Shown here: piece by piece, positions 9,108 through 17,616 of the stretch
Position numbering within the stretch: the first letter of the stretch is position 1
Layout: each line of letters opens with the position of its first letter
Assembly: GCA_018780435.1 (NCBI GenBank)
Contig: JADMJS010000014.1
Coordinates: 1-40,046, forward strand
DNA: 40,046 nucleotides
Direction: 5' to 3'
From: Myxococcales bacterium
Lineage (GTDB): Bacteria > Myxococcota_A > UBA9042 > GCA-2863065
The notes under the pieces: generated by a model
What the model saw: the letters and a program-made list of their open reading frames with translations, nothing else
Database searches by the model: none
Told to the model about the DNA's origin: nothing
Made by a program: the position numbers and the translations under genes

Positions 9108-9898
9108 ACGCCAGCCTGTTCAGCCTCTTGTTCTTCACCCACCTCGTTAGCACCGAACCACCGGCGGTGGACACGACGCCCACGAGCCCGCCCCCCGTCG
9201 AGGACGAAGCCGCGCCTCCTGCGTCGGCCGATCCGCGCCCTCGCGCTCGGCCCGGCGAGTATCCGCGTCCACCCGAAGGGTTCGAGGACGATCCGCCTGA
9301 GGCGGAAGAGAAGCCCGTCACGCCAGCCGACCCCGTCTGGCGCCGCGAGTGGCGCCTCGATGTCGGCGCGGGCGCCTTCGAGGGGCTCGGCGACGGCTTT
9401 GTCATGGCCGCCGCGAGCTCGACCGCCTTCACGCCGCGCTTCGCGTTCAGCGCCGAGCTGGTGTCCGGGCTCTTGCTCGGGGCCGAGGTGCGGGGCGTCA
9501 CCCCGCTCGGCAAGAACAACCTGCTCGGCATGGACGCCTCCATTGGCGTCCTCGACTTCGGCCCCTTCGTCCGATGGCACACGCCGGTGCTCCCGTGGGT
9601 GCGGCCTTTCGTCATCGGCTCGGTCGGGGCCAGCCGGGCGACCTTCACGATCGCGGGTGCGGACATCGACGAGGTGGCCTGGGCGGTGGCCGTCCTCGCC
9701 GAAGGAGGAGTGGAGCTGCGAACCTTGCCGAACGCGCTGATCGGGACGCTCGCGCTCTCGGTCGAAGTCGCGATTGGCTACTCGTGGCGGTCGGACTTCG
9801 ACTTCGTCCATGAACCGGGTGGCGCGGCGTCGCTGCCGCTCGGTGTCGTCTCGGTGCATGGGCCGAGCTACCGGCTCGGGGTGGGGGTGATCTGGTGA
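9104..9898 (+). CDS. Outer-membrane beta-barrel-like protein
   Basis: A 264-residue exported protein. A short hydrophobic N-terminus ('MNASLFSLLFFTHLVS') is followed by a Pro/acidic linker to about residue 75. The rest consists of alternating strands with aromatic girdles ('WRLDVGAGAF', 'FAFSAELVSGLLLGAEV', 'GPFVRWHTPVLPWVRPFVIGSVGA') ending in 'YRLGVGVIW'. A terminal aromatic residue on a final strand is the classic outer-membrane barrel signature. About eight strands would fit a small OmpA/OmpW-size barrel. The family is not recognised. The ATG overlaps the preceding stop and its own stop overlaps the following GTG, so it is translated together with two propeller lipoproteins and may anchor or secrete them (inference). 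Confidence 0.82.
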   Translation: MNASLFSLLFFTHLVSTEPPAVDTTPTSPPPVEDEAAPPASADPRPRARPGEYPRPPEGFEDDPPEAEEKPVTPADPVWRREWRLDVGAGAFEGLGDGFVMAAASSTAFTPRFAFSAELVSGLLLGAEVRGVTPLGKNNLLGMDASIGVLDFGPFVRWHTPVLPWVRPFVIGSVGASRATFTIAGADIDEVAWAVAVLAEGGVELRTLPNALIGTLALSVEVAIGYSWRSDFDFVHEPGGAASLPLGVVSVHGPSYRLGVGVIW

Positions 9899-11565
9899 GA
9901 CTCGAACGACTGAAACCCTGGATCCTCTGTAGTTCCATCGCGCTCGCCGCCGTCACGCTACCGAGCTGCGGGGCTAGCGAGTCGATGGGGGCCTCGTCGG
10001 GGAGCGCCATGACCGACGGCACCGACGGGTTCGACGGCTCCGGCGCAGGCGATGGGGGCGACGGCGCGGACGCCACTGATGGGGAGGAGCCGCCTCCACC
10101 CGAAGACGAACAGGCCGCCACCCTGCCCGGCCCGGCAGCCGGCGACTCCCACGTCTTCATCTCCAGCGCTCGACTCGACGCCGTCGTACGGATCGACGGG
10201 GCCTCGCTCGAGCTCGACCTGCTCGAGGTGGGCCTCGACCCGACCTCGATCGCGACGTTCGGCAGCGGCGACGACCTCGGCGTGGTCGTGACCAACACGG
10301 GCTCCGAAGACATCTCCGTCATCTCGAAGGCCGAAGCCGACGCCGAACCGGCGATCGCGACCTTCGACGCGGGCGCCGCCGTGAACCGCCTCGCGGTCTC
10401 GCCGGACAGCCGCAGCGCGGTCGCGTGGTACGCCCCGAGCGCCGGAGAACCCATCGATATCGGGAGCTTGCAGGAGGTGCGCGTGGTGCGACTCGAAGCC
10501 GGCAAGCTCGCCGTCTTCACGGTCGGTGTCGGCTTCAGGCCCCTCTCGGTGAGCTTCGACGGCGACCGCGCGTACGTCGTCACGGAGCGCGGCGTGTCCG
10601 TCATCGACGTCGCTTCGCTCGAGGGTGACGCCTTCGCGCCGCCCGTGGCCGTGAGCCCGGATCCGCTCGAGAGCGCGCTTGACCGCGAAGTCCTCGTCGC
10701 CCGCGGCACCACGGCCATCGTGCGCCGTCCCGCCGCGGACGAGGTGCGGCTCATCGACCTGACGACGCAAGAGGCGACGCTCGTCCCAACCAGCTCGCCG
10801 CCGACCGACATCGACCTCTCGCCGGACGAGACGGAGGTCGTCGCGGTGCTCCGGGCGACGTCGGAAGTCGTGCGCTTCGGCCTCGACACCCCGGACCAAG
10901 TCACGGTCCTCGACATGGGCGAGCTGCCCGCGGGCCAGGCCACGATGACGCCCGACGGGAAGTACGCCGTTCTCTATACGAGTGTTCAATCCAAGGAGAT
11001 CCCCGATCCGGAAGGGGGGCCACCGACCATCGTCGGGCCCCGGAACGAATGGCTGGTCCTCCTCGACATGGACGCGGGATCGCAGCGCGTCGTCGCGCTC
11101 GAGAAGGGCGTGAAGGCGGTCGAGACCAGCGCGGACGGCAAACGCGCCGTGGTGCTGCACGACCGCTGGATGAACACCGAGGTGACGACGTCGGCCAGCC
11201 AGCTCACCGCCGACATCGACCGCGCTCATGGGTTCTCGGTCGTCGACATCGCGTCGGGATACGCCAAACTCGAGCTGACCACGGTCGCGCCGCTCGGCGT
11301 CCTCTTGACTCCGGACGGCGGCCGCGGCTTCGTCTTGCTCCCGAACCCCGAGACGTCCGGTGAGAACGCGCTCATCGACATCGATCTCGGGAGCTTCGCC
11401 ATCCGGTCCATCCGGCTCGGCTCACCGCCGGTGCATGCCGTTCAGGTCGGCGACCGGCTCGCCATCTCGCAAGATCACCCGAGCGGTCGAGTGACCTTCC
11501 TCACACTCGGGACGGGCAAGACCGAGACCGTCACCGGCTTCCAACTCAACGGCCTCATTCGCTGA
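9895..11565 (+). CDS. Lipoprotein with YncE-like beta-propeller
   Basis: A 556-residue predicted lipoprotein starting at a GTG that overlaps the previous stop (GTGA). The signal is 'ILCSSIALAAVTLPSC', with the lipidated residue at C25. It is followed by a low-complexity Gly/Asp/Ser tether (about 26-80). The remainder is a propeller-like repeat array with 'AVVRIDGASLELDLLEVG.DPTSIA', 'VNRLAVSPDSRSAVAWY', 'DIDLSPDETEVVAVLR', 'ATMTPDGKYAVLYT' and 'GVLLTPDGGRGFVLL', the repeated 'SPDG' turn of YVTN/YncE-type blades. It resembles the first gene of the operon in architecture. No catalytic motif or ligand can be named. Confidence 0.86.
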   Translation: MRLERLKPWILCSSIALAAVTLPSCGASESMGASSGSAMTDGTDGFDGSGAGDGGDGADATDGEEPPPPEDEQAATLPGPAAGDSHVFISSARLDAVVRIDGASLELDLLEVGLDPTSIATFGSGDDLGVVVTNTGSEDISVISKAEADAEPAIATFDAGAAVNRLAVSPDSRSAVAWYAPSAGEPIDIGSLQEVRVVRLEAGKLAVFTVGVGFRPLSVSFDGDRAYVVTERGVSVIDVASLEGDAFAPPVAVSPDPLESALDREVLVARGTTAIVRRPAADEVRLIDLTTQEATLVPTSSPPTDIDLSPDETEVVAVLRATSEVVRFGLDTPDQVTVLDMGELPAGQATMTPDGKYAVLYTSVQSKEIPDPEGGPPTIVGPRNEWLVLLDMDAGSQRVVALEKGVKAVETSADGKRAVVLHDRWMNTEVTTSASQLTADIDRAHGFSVVDIASGYAKLELTTVAPLGVLLTPDGGRGFVLLPNPETSGENALIDIDLGSFAIRSIRLGSPPVHAVQVGDRLAISQDHPSGRVTFLTLGTGKTETVTGFQLNGLIR

Positions 11566-11581
11566 ACTAAGCGCTCGGTCG

Positions 11582-11640
11582 GCGCATGACGGCGTGGGAC
11601 TTTGGCTTGCTACTCTGGGCCAAGCACGTCCCCAATGCGC
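11582..11640 (+). terminator. Compound three-stem hairpin, terminator candidate
   Basis: Three stacked stems fold into one element: GCGCAT (11582-11587) with ATGCGC (11635-11640), GGGAC (11596-11600) with GTCCC (11628-11632), and GCTTG (11605-11609) with CAAGC (11621-11625). It starts 16 bases after the propeller-lipoprotein stop. No U tract follows, so termination would be atypical, but position and strength suit a 3' end structure. Confidence 0.45.
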
Positions 11641-11750
11641 GACATCTCACGACTCCGCCTTGACGATGTGCACGTCGACTGGCACGTCCGGCTCGGGCGC
11701 CAGCGCGTCCGAGCTCGGCGCCCCGAGCTCCCCAGGGAGGAGCGCTCCGC

Positions 11751-14700
11751 GTGTCGAGCCACATCACGAGGTCAAACGAACGCGTCGCGCTTCAAGCAAT
11801 GCCGGTGCTGCTGCTCGCGTGCATCACGCTGGGAGCCTACTCCGCGTCGGCCAGGACCACGACGCCGGCACTCTCGGCGGACCTCCTCGTCGATCGCTGG
11901 ACCGTCGACGACGGGCTGCCACTGAATCACCTGACCGATCTCGCCCTGGCGCCGGACGGCTCACTCTGGCTCTCAACCTACGACGGACTGGTCAACTTCG
12001 ACGGCCATGACTTCGAGGTCCGGCGGCGCTCGACCCACCCCGGACTTCCGTCCAATCGCTTCACCCAAGTCGCCACGACCCGCGCTGGCCAGGTGTGGGC
12101 CGCCAGCGAGGGCGGCGACCTCGTGCGGCTCGACGGCGAAATGCACATCTACTCGCCCGGGGTCGGCCTCTCGGCGCCCGTGCTCGGGCTCGTCGCGACC
12201 GGCGGCGCGGTCTGGGCGCGTAGCAGGGTCGGCTGGATCGGGCTGGGCGCCATGCCGCTCTCACCCGTGGGCCCCGTTGGGGTGTCCCTCACGACGCTCG
12301 GCATCACATCGACGGGCGAGTTCTGGTCCGGGAGCGATGAGATGGGCCTCTCGCGCTCACGCCCACTCGCCGGCGAAACGCGCGGCCCTCCGTCCAGCAA
12401 GCCGACCGAGACTCACGTGCTCGGCGTCGTAGACGACGCAGTTTGGGTCGGAGGATCGGAGCTCGAGGTTCACGTCGGCGACCACGTGAGGACCATTCGC
12501 CCGGAGAATGGGGGACGGTTCGCCGACCTCTGCGTAATGACTCGGCGTCCCGACGGAATCGTGGAGGTGAGGGACCGCTCCGGGTGGTGGCGCATCGAGG
12601 GCGATGTCGCGCGACCGGTCGTGCCCGCCGAAGACCTGCACTGCTTCGTGACGGCCCATATGGGGAACGTGTGGCCGTGGCGCGCCGCGGGAAGTCGATT
12701 GCTCCGAGGCTACGAACGGGTGTGGGAGGGTGGACACGAGATCCTCGGCGCGCTGCCCGCCCCCGACGGCAGTGTGTGGGTCGCGACCGGAGGCGACGGG
12801 CTCATCCGTCTGCGGCCGCGCACCTTTGTGACGCTCCCACCGCCAGCACACTGGCGACGGCCCTCTGTGGAGTCCGTACTGGTCGATCACCAGGGCCAAC
12901 TTTGGATGGGCTCGATGGTCGAAGGCCTCTACCGAACGGAGCCCCCGGGCGCCGTGACCTTCTCGATGACGCGCACGGACGGCTCGGCTCCCGGCGTGCT
13001 CGGGATGGTGGAAGGTGTCGTGGGTCCCTCTGGAGAGATGGAGATCCAAGTCGGTACCAACGTTCAGCTTTGTTCGATCGCAGGCGAGCGCTGCGACGGA
13101 TTCCTGGAGCCCATTCCAGGGGGACACGACGAATTCCTCGTCCCTTTGCTCGTCGATCGACAGAAGAGCACGTGGTTTGGGGGCCTCGACCATTGGGTGA
13201 ACGGCCGGGACGCGCTTTGGGTTCGAAGCCGAGTCGCCGGCGCGGAAGCGTGGACCGAGGTCCGAGACGACGCGGGCTCCCCGGTTCGAGACGCGCGCGC
13301 AGCCGTTGAAGGGGCCGACGGCGCGGTCTACGTCGCCACGGCGCATCATGGACTCGTCAGGGTCCGGATGACCGGGAACCGGGTGGACGCCGTACGCCAC
13401 ATCCGAACGGCCGATGGGCTCAGCAGCGATCGCATTCGTAGCGTCTACCCCGAACCCGGGGGCGTCATCTGGATCGGGACGGAGGACGGCGGCTTGTGCC
13501 GGTGGAGCGACGGGAGTGGACCCGCACGTTGCCTTGGGCTTGAGCACGGTCTCAAGGACGACACGGTACACGCGGTCCTCCCCGACGACATGGGCCGGCT
13601 CTGGCTCAGCGGCAATCGCGGCATTTCCTGGATACGACGCGACATGGCGTCTGCCGTCCTCGACGGAGAGGAGCCGACCGTGCTCGCCGTGGGCTACGAC
13701 GAGCGTCATGGCATGGCCAACCGAGAATGTAACGGCGGCTTGCCCCAAAGCGCGGTCCGAGATGCCCAGGGCCGCTTGTGGTTCGCAACTCAGAACGGGG
13801 TCGTGCGTGTCGACCCAAGGGACGTCGCGGCGCCTGCACACCCCGTCGTGACGCTGAAGTCGGTCCTCGTCGGAGGTCAAGAGGCCGTCGCCTCGCTCGA
13901 CGCCGAAGGGGTGTTGCGGCTCGACTCGGGTCAGCATGCGCTGGCGATCACCTGGACTGCACCCGATTTGCGGCATGCGGAAGATATCCGTTTCCGGCAC
14001 CGACTCGATGGCGGGCCATGGAGCGCTCCGACCGCCGAACGAAGCGCTCGTTGGCTCGGGCTCCCGCCTGGCCCGAGGCTGCTCGAAGTCCAAGCCGGCG
14101 TCGGAGGCCGATGGAGCGCGACTCCCCTACGGTTCACCATCGACCGGGCACCCACCTTCGTCGAGACGGCGTGGTTCCCTGTCAGCGTCGCGCTGTTCAC
14201 GGCGTCCCTCGGGCTCCTCGGGACCCTGTTCTGGTCCCGGCGGCAGCAGCGAGCACGTGCGGCGCTCGAGCTCGAGATCGCCAGGCGAACGACGGATCTC
14301 GCCGCTGCCAATGACGATCTGGCCCGCCGGGGTCGCGAGATCCTCGCTCAGTCCGAGCGCCTCGCCGAGGTTGATCGCGTACGGACGCGCTTCGTCGCAG
14401 ACCTCTCCCACGAGCTCCGAACGCCACTCGCGCTGGTGGCGGGGCCGCTCGAAGACCTGGCGCGCACGATAGGGCCTTCACTCGACGTACCTGCGCAGAA
14501 ACGTCTCGCGATGGTGCTGGCCAACGTGACGAGGCTCGATCAGCTCAGCGAACAACTTCTTGACGTCTCCCGGCTGGAGGCCGGGACCTTGCCAATTCGG
14601 GTGCGCCGTCGGGAGTTCGGCGCCTTTATCGACGAGCTCGCGGACCGCTTCCGACCGGCGGCGGAGCTTCGAGGCCTCGTCCTCGCGGTCGAGCGCGAAT

Positions 14701-16040
14701 CAGGTTCATGCCCGCTCTACTTCGACCGGGACCTTATCGACAAGGTGCTGACGAACCTACTCGGCAACGCGCTGAAGTTCACGGAAGCGGGGACGATCAC
14801 GGTCACCCTGACGTTACCGGCAGTCTCGGATTCGGAGGACGGAGCGGGCATCGAGGTCGAGGACGGGTTCGTTCGGGTCGAGGTGCGAGACACCGGGATC
14901 GGCATCCCCGCCTCCGTCCTGCCTAAGCTCTGGGGACGCTTCTTCCAAGTCGATCGCGGCGACTCTCGACGCTACGATGGCGTCGGAATCGGACTCGCGC
15001 TCGTGCAGGAGCTCGTTCACCTCCACGGCGGCGAGGTCGGCGTCCGTAGCACTGTCGGTGAAGGCTCCACCTTTTGGTTCACCCTGCCTCGAGGCGCCGC
15101 CCACTTGACGCTCGACGACGTCGATACCTCGCCTTTGCAGTCAGAGGCGGACATCGCGCCCACCGTGTCGGTGCCGCTCGCCCGCACCGAGGACGGGATC
15201 CGGCCGACGGTGCTCGTGGTGGAGGACCATCCCGACATGCGAGCGTTTCTCGCGCTGCACCTGTCGGAGCGGTACGCCGTGCGCGAAGCGTCTCATGGAG
15301 AGGCGGCGCTGGCGTCCGCCGTGCTCTCGCCGCCCGACCTCATCGTCTCCGACGTCATGATGCCGGGGATGACTGGGCTCGAGCTGTGCGCCCGGCTCCG
15401 TGCCGACGTCAAGCTCGCCGCGATCCCGGTCATCCTGGTCTCGGCGAAGGTCGCCGAGGATGACCGCGTCGCCGGGCTCGAAGCCGCCGACGACTACATG
15501 ACCAAGCCCATAAGGCCACGCGAGCTCCTCGCGCGGGTCCAACGCCTCTTGTCCACCCGGCGTCGCCGGATCAGCAGCGACACCCACCCTGTCCCCAACG
15601 CACCGCTGCAACCGACCTCAGCCGCACAGGGAGGGCCGCTCGAGCTCGATGACGAGGCCGAGCTCGACTCGCTCACCACTGGGGAGGTCGTGGACCCCAC
15701 GACGCTCGACCTGGCGAGTCAACGTCAGCTCGCACGAATGCAGAAGGTACTGTCGGACAACCTCGCCGACAGTGCCTTCGGTGTCATCGAGCTTGCAGCG
15801 GCGCTCGCCACAAGCCGGAGGCAGCTACAACGGGACGTCCGGCGTCTCACAGGACGTTCGCCGTCCGAGTTCCTCAGAGCCGAGAAGATGGCTGCCGCTC
15901 ATCGGTTACTCACGTCGGGGGCCCGGGACACGGTGTCCGAAGTCGCCGCGGACGTCGGGCTCAGCACGGCGTACTTCTCACGCCTCTACTCTGCGTGGTT
16001 CGGGAGGGCCCCCTCGGACGATCTGGCGCGGCGCCGTTGA
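11751..16040 (+). CDS. Hybrid two-component system protein: propeller sensor, histidine kinase, receiver, AraC HTH
   Basis: A 1429-residue HTCS-type regulator. An N-terminal signal or membrane segment ('MPVLLLACITLGAYSASA') leads into a large extracytoplasmic sensor with Reg_prop-type repeats ('DGSLWLSTYDGLVNFDG', 'GGVIWIGTEDGGLCRW'). A Y_Y_Y-like domain (about 700-797) and one membrane helix (about 806-833) follow. The kinase has 'SHELRTPL' (H887), N box 'LLGNALKF', G1 'DTGIGIP' and G2 'GVGIGLALV'. A receiver has D1201 in 'VSDVMMPG' and 'MTKPI'. The C-terminus (about 1337-1427) is an AraC-type double HTH. It should sense a periplasmic ligand and directly regulate transcription. The GTG start is backed by an AGGGAGGAG Shine-Dalgarno. 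Confidence 0.95.
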   Translation: MSSHITRSNERVALQAMPVLLLACITLGAYSASARTTTPALSADLLVDRWTVDDGLPLNHLTDLALAPDGSLWLSTYDGLVNFDGHDFEVRRRSTHPGLPSNRFTQVATTRAGQVWAASEGGDLVRLDGEMHIYSPGVGLSAPVLGLVATGGAVWARSRVGWIGLGAMPLSPVGPVGVSLTTLGITSTGEFWSGSDEMGLSRSRPLAGETRGPPSSKPTETHVLGVVDDAVWVGGSELEVHVGDHVRTIRPENGGRFADLCVMTRRPDGIVEVRDRSGWWRIEGDVARPVVPAEDLHCFVTAHMGNVWPWRAAGSRLLRGYERVWEGGHEILGALPAPDGSVWVATGGDGLIRLRPRTFVTLPPPAHWRRPSVESVLVDHQGQLWMGSMVEGLYRTEPPGAVTFSMTRTDGSAPGVLGMVEGVVGPSGEMEIQVGTNVQLCSIAGERCDGFLEPIPGGHDEFLVPLLVDRQKSTWFGGLDHWVNGRDALWVRSRVAGAEAWTEVRDDAGSPVRDARAAVEGADGAVYVATAHHGLVRVRMTGNRVDAVRHIRTADGLSSDRIRSVYPEPGGVIWIGTEDGGLCRWSDGSGPARCLGLEHGLKDDTVHAVLPDDMGRLWLSGNRGISWIRRDMASAVLDGEEPTVLAVGYDERHGMANRECNGGLPQSAVRDAQGRLWFATQNGVVRVDPRDVAAPAHPVVTLKSVLVGGQEAVASLDAEGVLRLDSGQHALAITWTAPDLRHAEDIRFRHRLDGGPWSAPTAERSARWLGLPPGPRLLEVQAGVGGRWSATPLRFTIDRAPTFVETAWFPVSVALFTASLGLLGTLFWSRRQQRARAALELEIARRTTDLAAANDDLARRGREILAQSERLAEVDRVRTRFVADLSHELRTPLALVAGPLEDLARTIGPSLDVPAQKRLAMVLANVTRLDQLSEQLLDVSRLEAGTLPIRVRRREFGAFIDELADRFRPAAELRGLVLAVERESGSCPLYFDRDLIDKVLTNLLGNALKFTEAGTITVTLTLPAVSDSEDGAGIEVEDGFVRVEVRDTGIGIPASVLPKLWGRFFQVDRGDSRRYDGVGIGLALVQELVHLHGGEVGVRSTVGEGSTFWFTLPRGAAHLTLDDVDTSPLQSEADIAPTVSVPLARTEDGIRPTVLVVEDHPDMRAFLALHLSERYAVREASHGEAALASAVLSPPDLIVSDVMMPGMTGLELCARLRADVKLAAIPVILVSAKVAEDDRVAGLEAADDYMTKPIRPRELLARVQRLLSTRRRRISSDTHPVPNAPLQPTSAAQGGPLELDDEAELDSLTTGEVVDPTTLDLASQRQLARMQKVLSDNLADSAFGVIELAAALATSRRQLQRDVRRLTGRSPSEFLRAEKMAAAHRLLTSGARDTVSEVAADVGLSTAYFSRLYSAWFGRAPSDDLARRR

Positions 16041-16054
16041 CCGTAGAAGGGGCT

Positions 16055-16077
16055 CCAGGCATCGGGTCCCTGCCTGG
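16055..16077. terminator. Bidirectional terminator-like hairpin
   Basis: CCAGGCA (16055-16061) pairs perfectly with TGCCTGG (16071-16077) across a 9-base loop. It begins 14 bases after the hybrid kinase stop and lies between convergent genes. There is no T tract on either side, so this rests on position and pairing only. Confidence 0.45.
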
Positions 16078-16124
16078 GTGACGCGGAAGCTCTAGGCAGG
16101 TCTACCTCTTCATGACCGAATCAA

Positions 16125-16358
16125 TCAGCTCGGATCCTGGGTGCGTGCGTGCCCACGAGCCGTTCGCAGCCGATCCGGCACTCGTGCATGGCCAAATGGG
16201 CAGTGACGACAGCCACTTCCGCAACAATAGCCCCGATCCAGGTGGGACTGCTCCGTGAACACGTTGAAGCCGGTCGCGGGATCAACGTAGGTGTTTCGCC
16301 CGGCAGCACTTGCGTCGCGGTGAAGCGTCGCGATTCGGTCTACTGCTTCTCTGGACAC
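16125..16358 (-). CDS. DUF5522-type small cysteine protein
   Basis: A 77-residue protein whose core, 'YVDPATGFNVFT' followed by 'HLDRGYCCGSGCRHCPFGH' (residues 24-56), matches the small DUF5522 family from memory. The clustered Cys/His set (CC, C, C plus two His) suggests metal binding. The family's function is unknown to me. The start is a GTG preceded closely by GGAG; no upstream in-frame ATG is available. The C-terminal 20 residues after the motif are Arg-rich and may be poorly conserved. It is convergent with the hybrid kinase gene and about 120 bases downstream of the HPt gene on the same strand, so the two could share a transcript. Confidence 0.8.
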   Translation of the reverse strand: MSREAVDRIATLHRDASAAGRNTYVDPATGFNVFTEQSHLDRGYCCGSGCRHCPFGHARVPDRLRTARGHARTQDPS

Positions 16359-16478
16359 GGGAGCTCCGGGATCGCCAGGGCCCGGCGCTATGGCACTGGG
16401 CGGTACCGCACGTGTACGACTCCTGTCCGCATTCAGTTCCTCAACGCGCGAGCCACAAGGCCCCGCGGGCGCTCAGGC

Positions 16479-16913
16479 TCACGCGGGCGAGAGGCGTGCG
16501 CACGCCGCCGGTAGCGCGACGGCGGCCTCAGAAAAGGCGGTCTCTAGCGCGCGGATGTCTTTCTCGAGCACGTCGCCGTGGCGAATAGCGTTCTCCAACC
16601 CCGCCGCGAGCCGCGACACATGAAAGACCCCGAACATGGCGCTCGACGACTTGAGATCGTGGAGCACGTACTGGAGACCTTTGGCGTCACCACCGGCCCA
16701 AGCCGACCGAGCTGACTTCACACGGGTGGCGCTCTGATCAAGATAGATGGTCACCAGCGCGTGCAGCTCCTCGAGGTCGCCCCCGAGATCCTGGGCCAAG
16801 TCTCGGAGGCAGGCCTCGTCCACGGGGCCTGCAGCGCTTGTTGAGTCACCATCGCTCGCATCGTCATGAATCACGGTGGGTTGCTCCAGCAGGCCGTCGT
16901 CGATCCAAACCAT
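16479..16913 (-). CDS. HPt (histidine phosphotransfer) domain protein
   Basis: A 144-residue protein. Residues 1-30 are acidic and disordered-looking. Residues 33-140 form a four-helix HPt domain with the phospho-accepting His H85 in 'VLHDLKSSSAMFG', matching the family's 'H.LKGSA..G' motif, followed by 'LAAGLENAIRHG'. HPt proteins shuttle phosphate between receivers of hybrid kinases and response regulators. No separate receiver gene adjoins it, so the partner is uncertain. The nearby hybrid kinase has a receiver that could exchange phosphate with it (inference). The gene is divergent from the B12 locus. Confidence 0.9.
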   Translation of the reverse strand: MVWIDDGLLEQPTVIHDDASDGDSTSAAGPVDEACLRDLAQDLGGDLEELHALVTIYLDQSATRVKSARSAWAGGDAKGLQYVLHDLKSSSAMFGVFHVSRLAAGLENAIRHGDVLEKDIRALETAFSEAAVALPAACARLSPA

Positions 16914-17169
16914 AGTCCTGTCCCTCTTCGCTCTTAACTAGTGACGTCGCCTCCGACCCCGTGGCGCCCACGGGATGCAGGGGGCGGCGTATGTCGCCAT
17001 TGATCCACGTGCGCTGCTCGCGCCGTGTTCCTCAGGCTCCTTTGAGGTCGCTCATCGGCCCACATCCAAATGTCGTGAAGGTATTCTGCATCGAATGAAG
17101 ACGGCCGTCATCAAACTTTTTCTGGGAAACCCCATAGGTCCGGGGAGGTCCACCGGCCGCGACTTGACG

Positions 17170-17199
17170 TTGACAGCGGCGGCGGTGGGCATCTACGGT
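17170..17199 (+). promoter_or_regulatory. Sigma70-like promoter candidate for the B12 locus
   Basis: TTGACA at 17170-17175 is a perfect -35 match. TACGGT at 17194-17199, 18 bases later, is a weak -10 (3 of 6). It would start transcription near 17206, right at the 5' edge of the cobalamin aptamer, which is the position expected for a riboswitch leader. Confidence 0.5.
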
Positions 17200-17202
17200 G
17201 CG

Positions 17203-17583
17203 CCGGATGCTGGTGGCGACGTACGTGTCGTCTTGAAAGGGAACCCGGTTTGAATCCGGGACTGCCCCGCAGCGGTAAGCGAGAACGAACTCCACCCGGT
17301 CACGTCGAGGCAACGCGACGCCCGGAAGCACTGGCCATAAAAGTCCGCTGAATCTTCGGACGGAGCCGGTCTGAGCGAGGTCGAACGGGTGCGAGGACGG
17401 CGTCGCGGGACGCCCCAAGCGTGGCAACGCCACGTGAGGACGGACCGCAGGCACGTGACTCCGCGCCCACTCGATCACGCGACGAACGACGACGGAAGGA
17501 AGCAGCGGCCTCCGAGCTGGGAAGCGGTGGATGGTAGGTGGTGGCCCCGGCCGCCGTGCTCGCAAGTCCGAAGACCTGCCCGC
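17203..17583 (+). ncRNA. Cobalamin (B12) riboswitch, unusually long
   Basis: The element contains the hallmarks of the Cobalamin aptamer in order. These are a 5' GGT strand with a GCGAC/GTCGT arm, GGGAAcccGGT followed by GAATCCGGGACTGCCCCGC (17240-17270), loop AGCGGTAA (L5), a B12-box-like AGCACTG near 17327-17333, GGGAAGC near 17519, and the closing GTCCGAAGACCTGCC (17566-17580). A typical member is about 200 nt; here roughly 170 extra bases with their own hairpins separate the B12 box from the 3' core (for example GCGTGGC/GCCACGT). The element lies upstream of a lipoprotein, a BtuB-like receptor and a BtuG-like propeller, so B12 should repress their expression. Confidence 0.93.
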
Positions 17584-17588
17584 ATTCG

Positions 17589-17608
17589 CCCCTGGGAGAA
17601 ATCCGGGG
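17589..17608 (+). promoter_or_regulatory. Hairpin covering a leader ribosome-binding site
   Basis: CCCC-T-GG (17589-17595) pairs with CC-GGGG (17603-17608) with one bulge. The 3' arm overlaps GGGGG (17605-17609), the only good Shine-Dalgarno for the short leader ORF at 17617. It lies just 3' of the aptamer, so it may be part of the expression platform. Confidence 0.4.
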
Positions 17609-17616
17609 GTGACGAT

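Noticed and set aside
9958..11229. A 423-codon minus-strand open frame
   Set aside because: It is antisense to the second propeller lipoprotein, which has a signal peptide and repeated SPDG turns; no protein family is visible on the minus strand.
12357..14093. A 578-codon minus-strand open frame
   Set aside because: It is antisense to the hybrid kinase's propeller region; long antisense frames are expected in GC-rich genes and this one shows no family motif.
16975..17253. A 92-codon open frame ahead of the B12 locus
   Set aside because: It runs into the 5' half of the cobalamin aptamer and across the promoter candidate, shows no recognisable protein features, and has no good ribosome-binding site.
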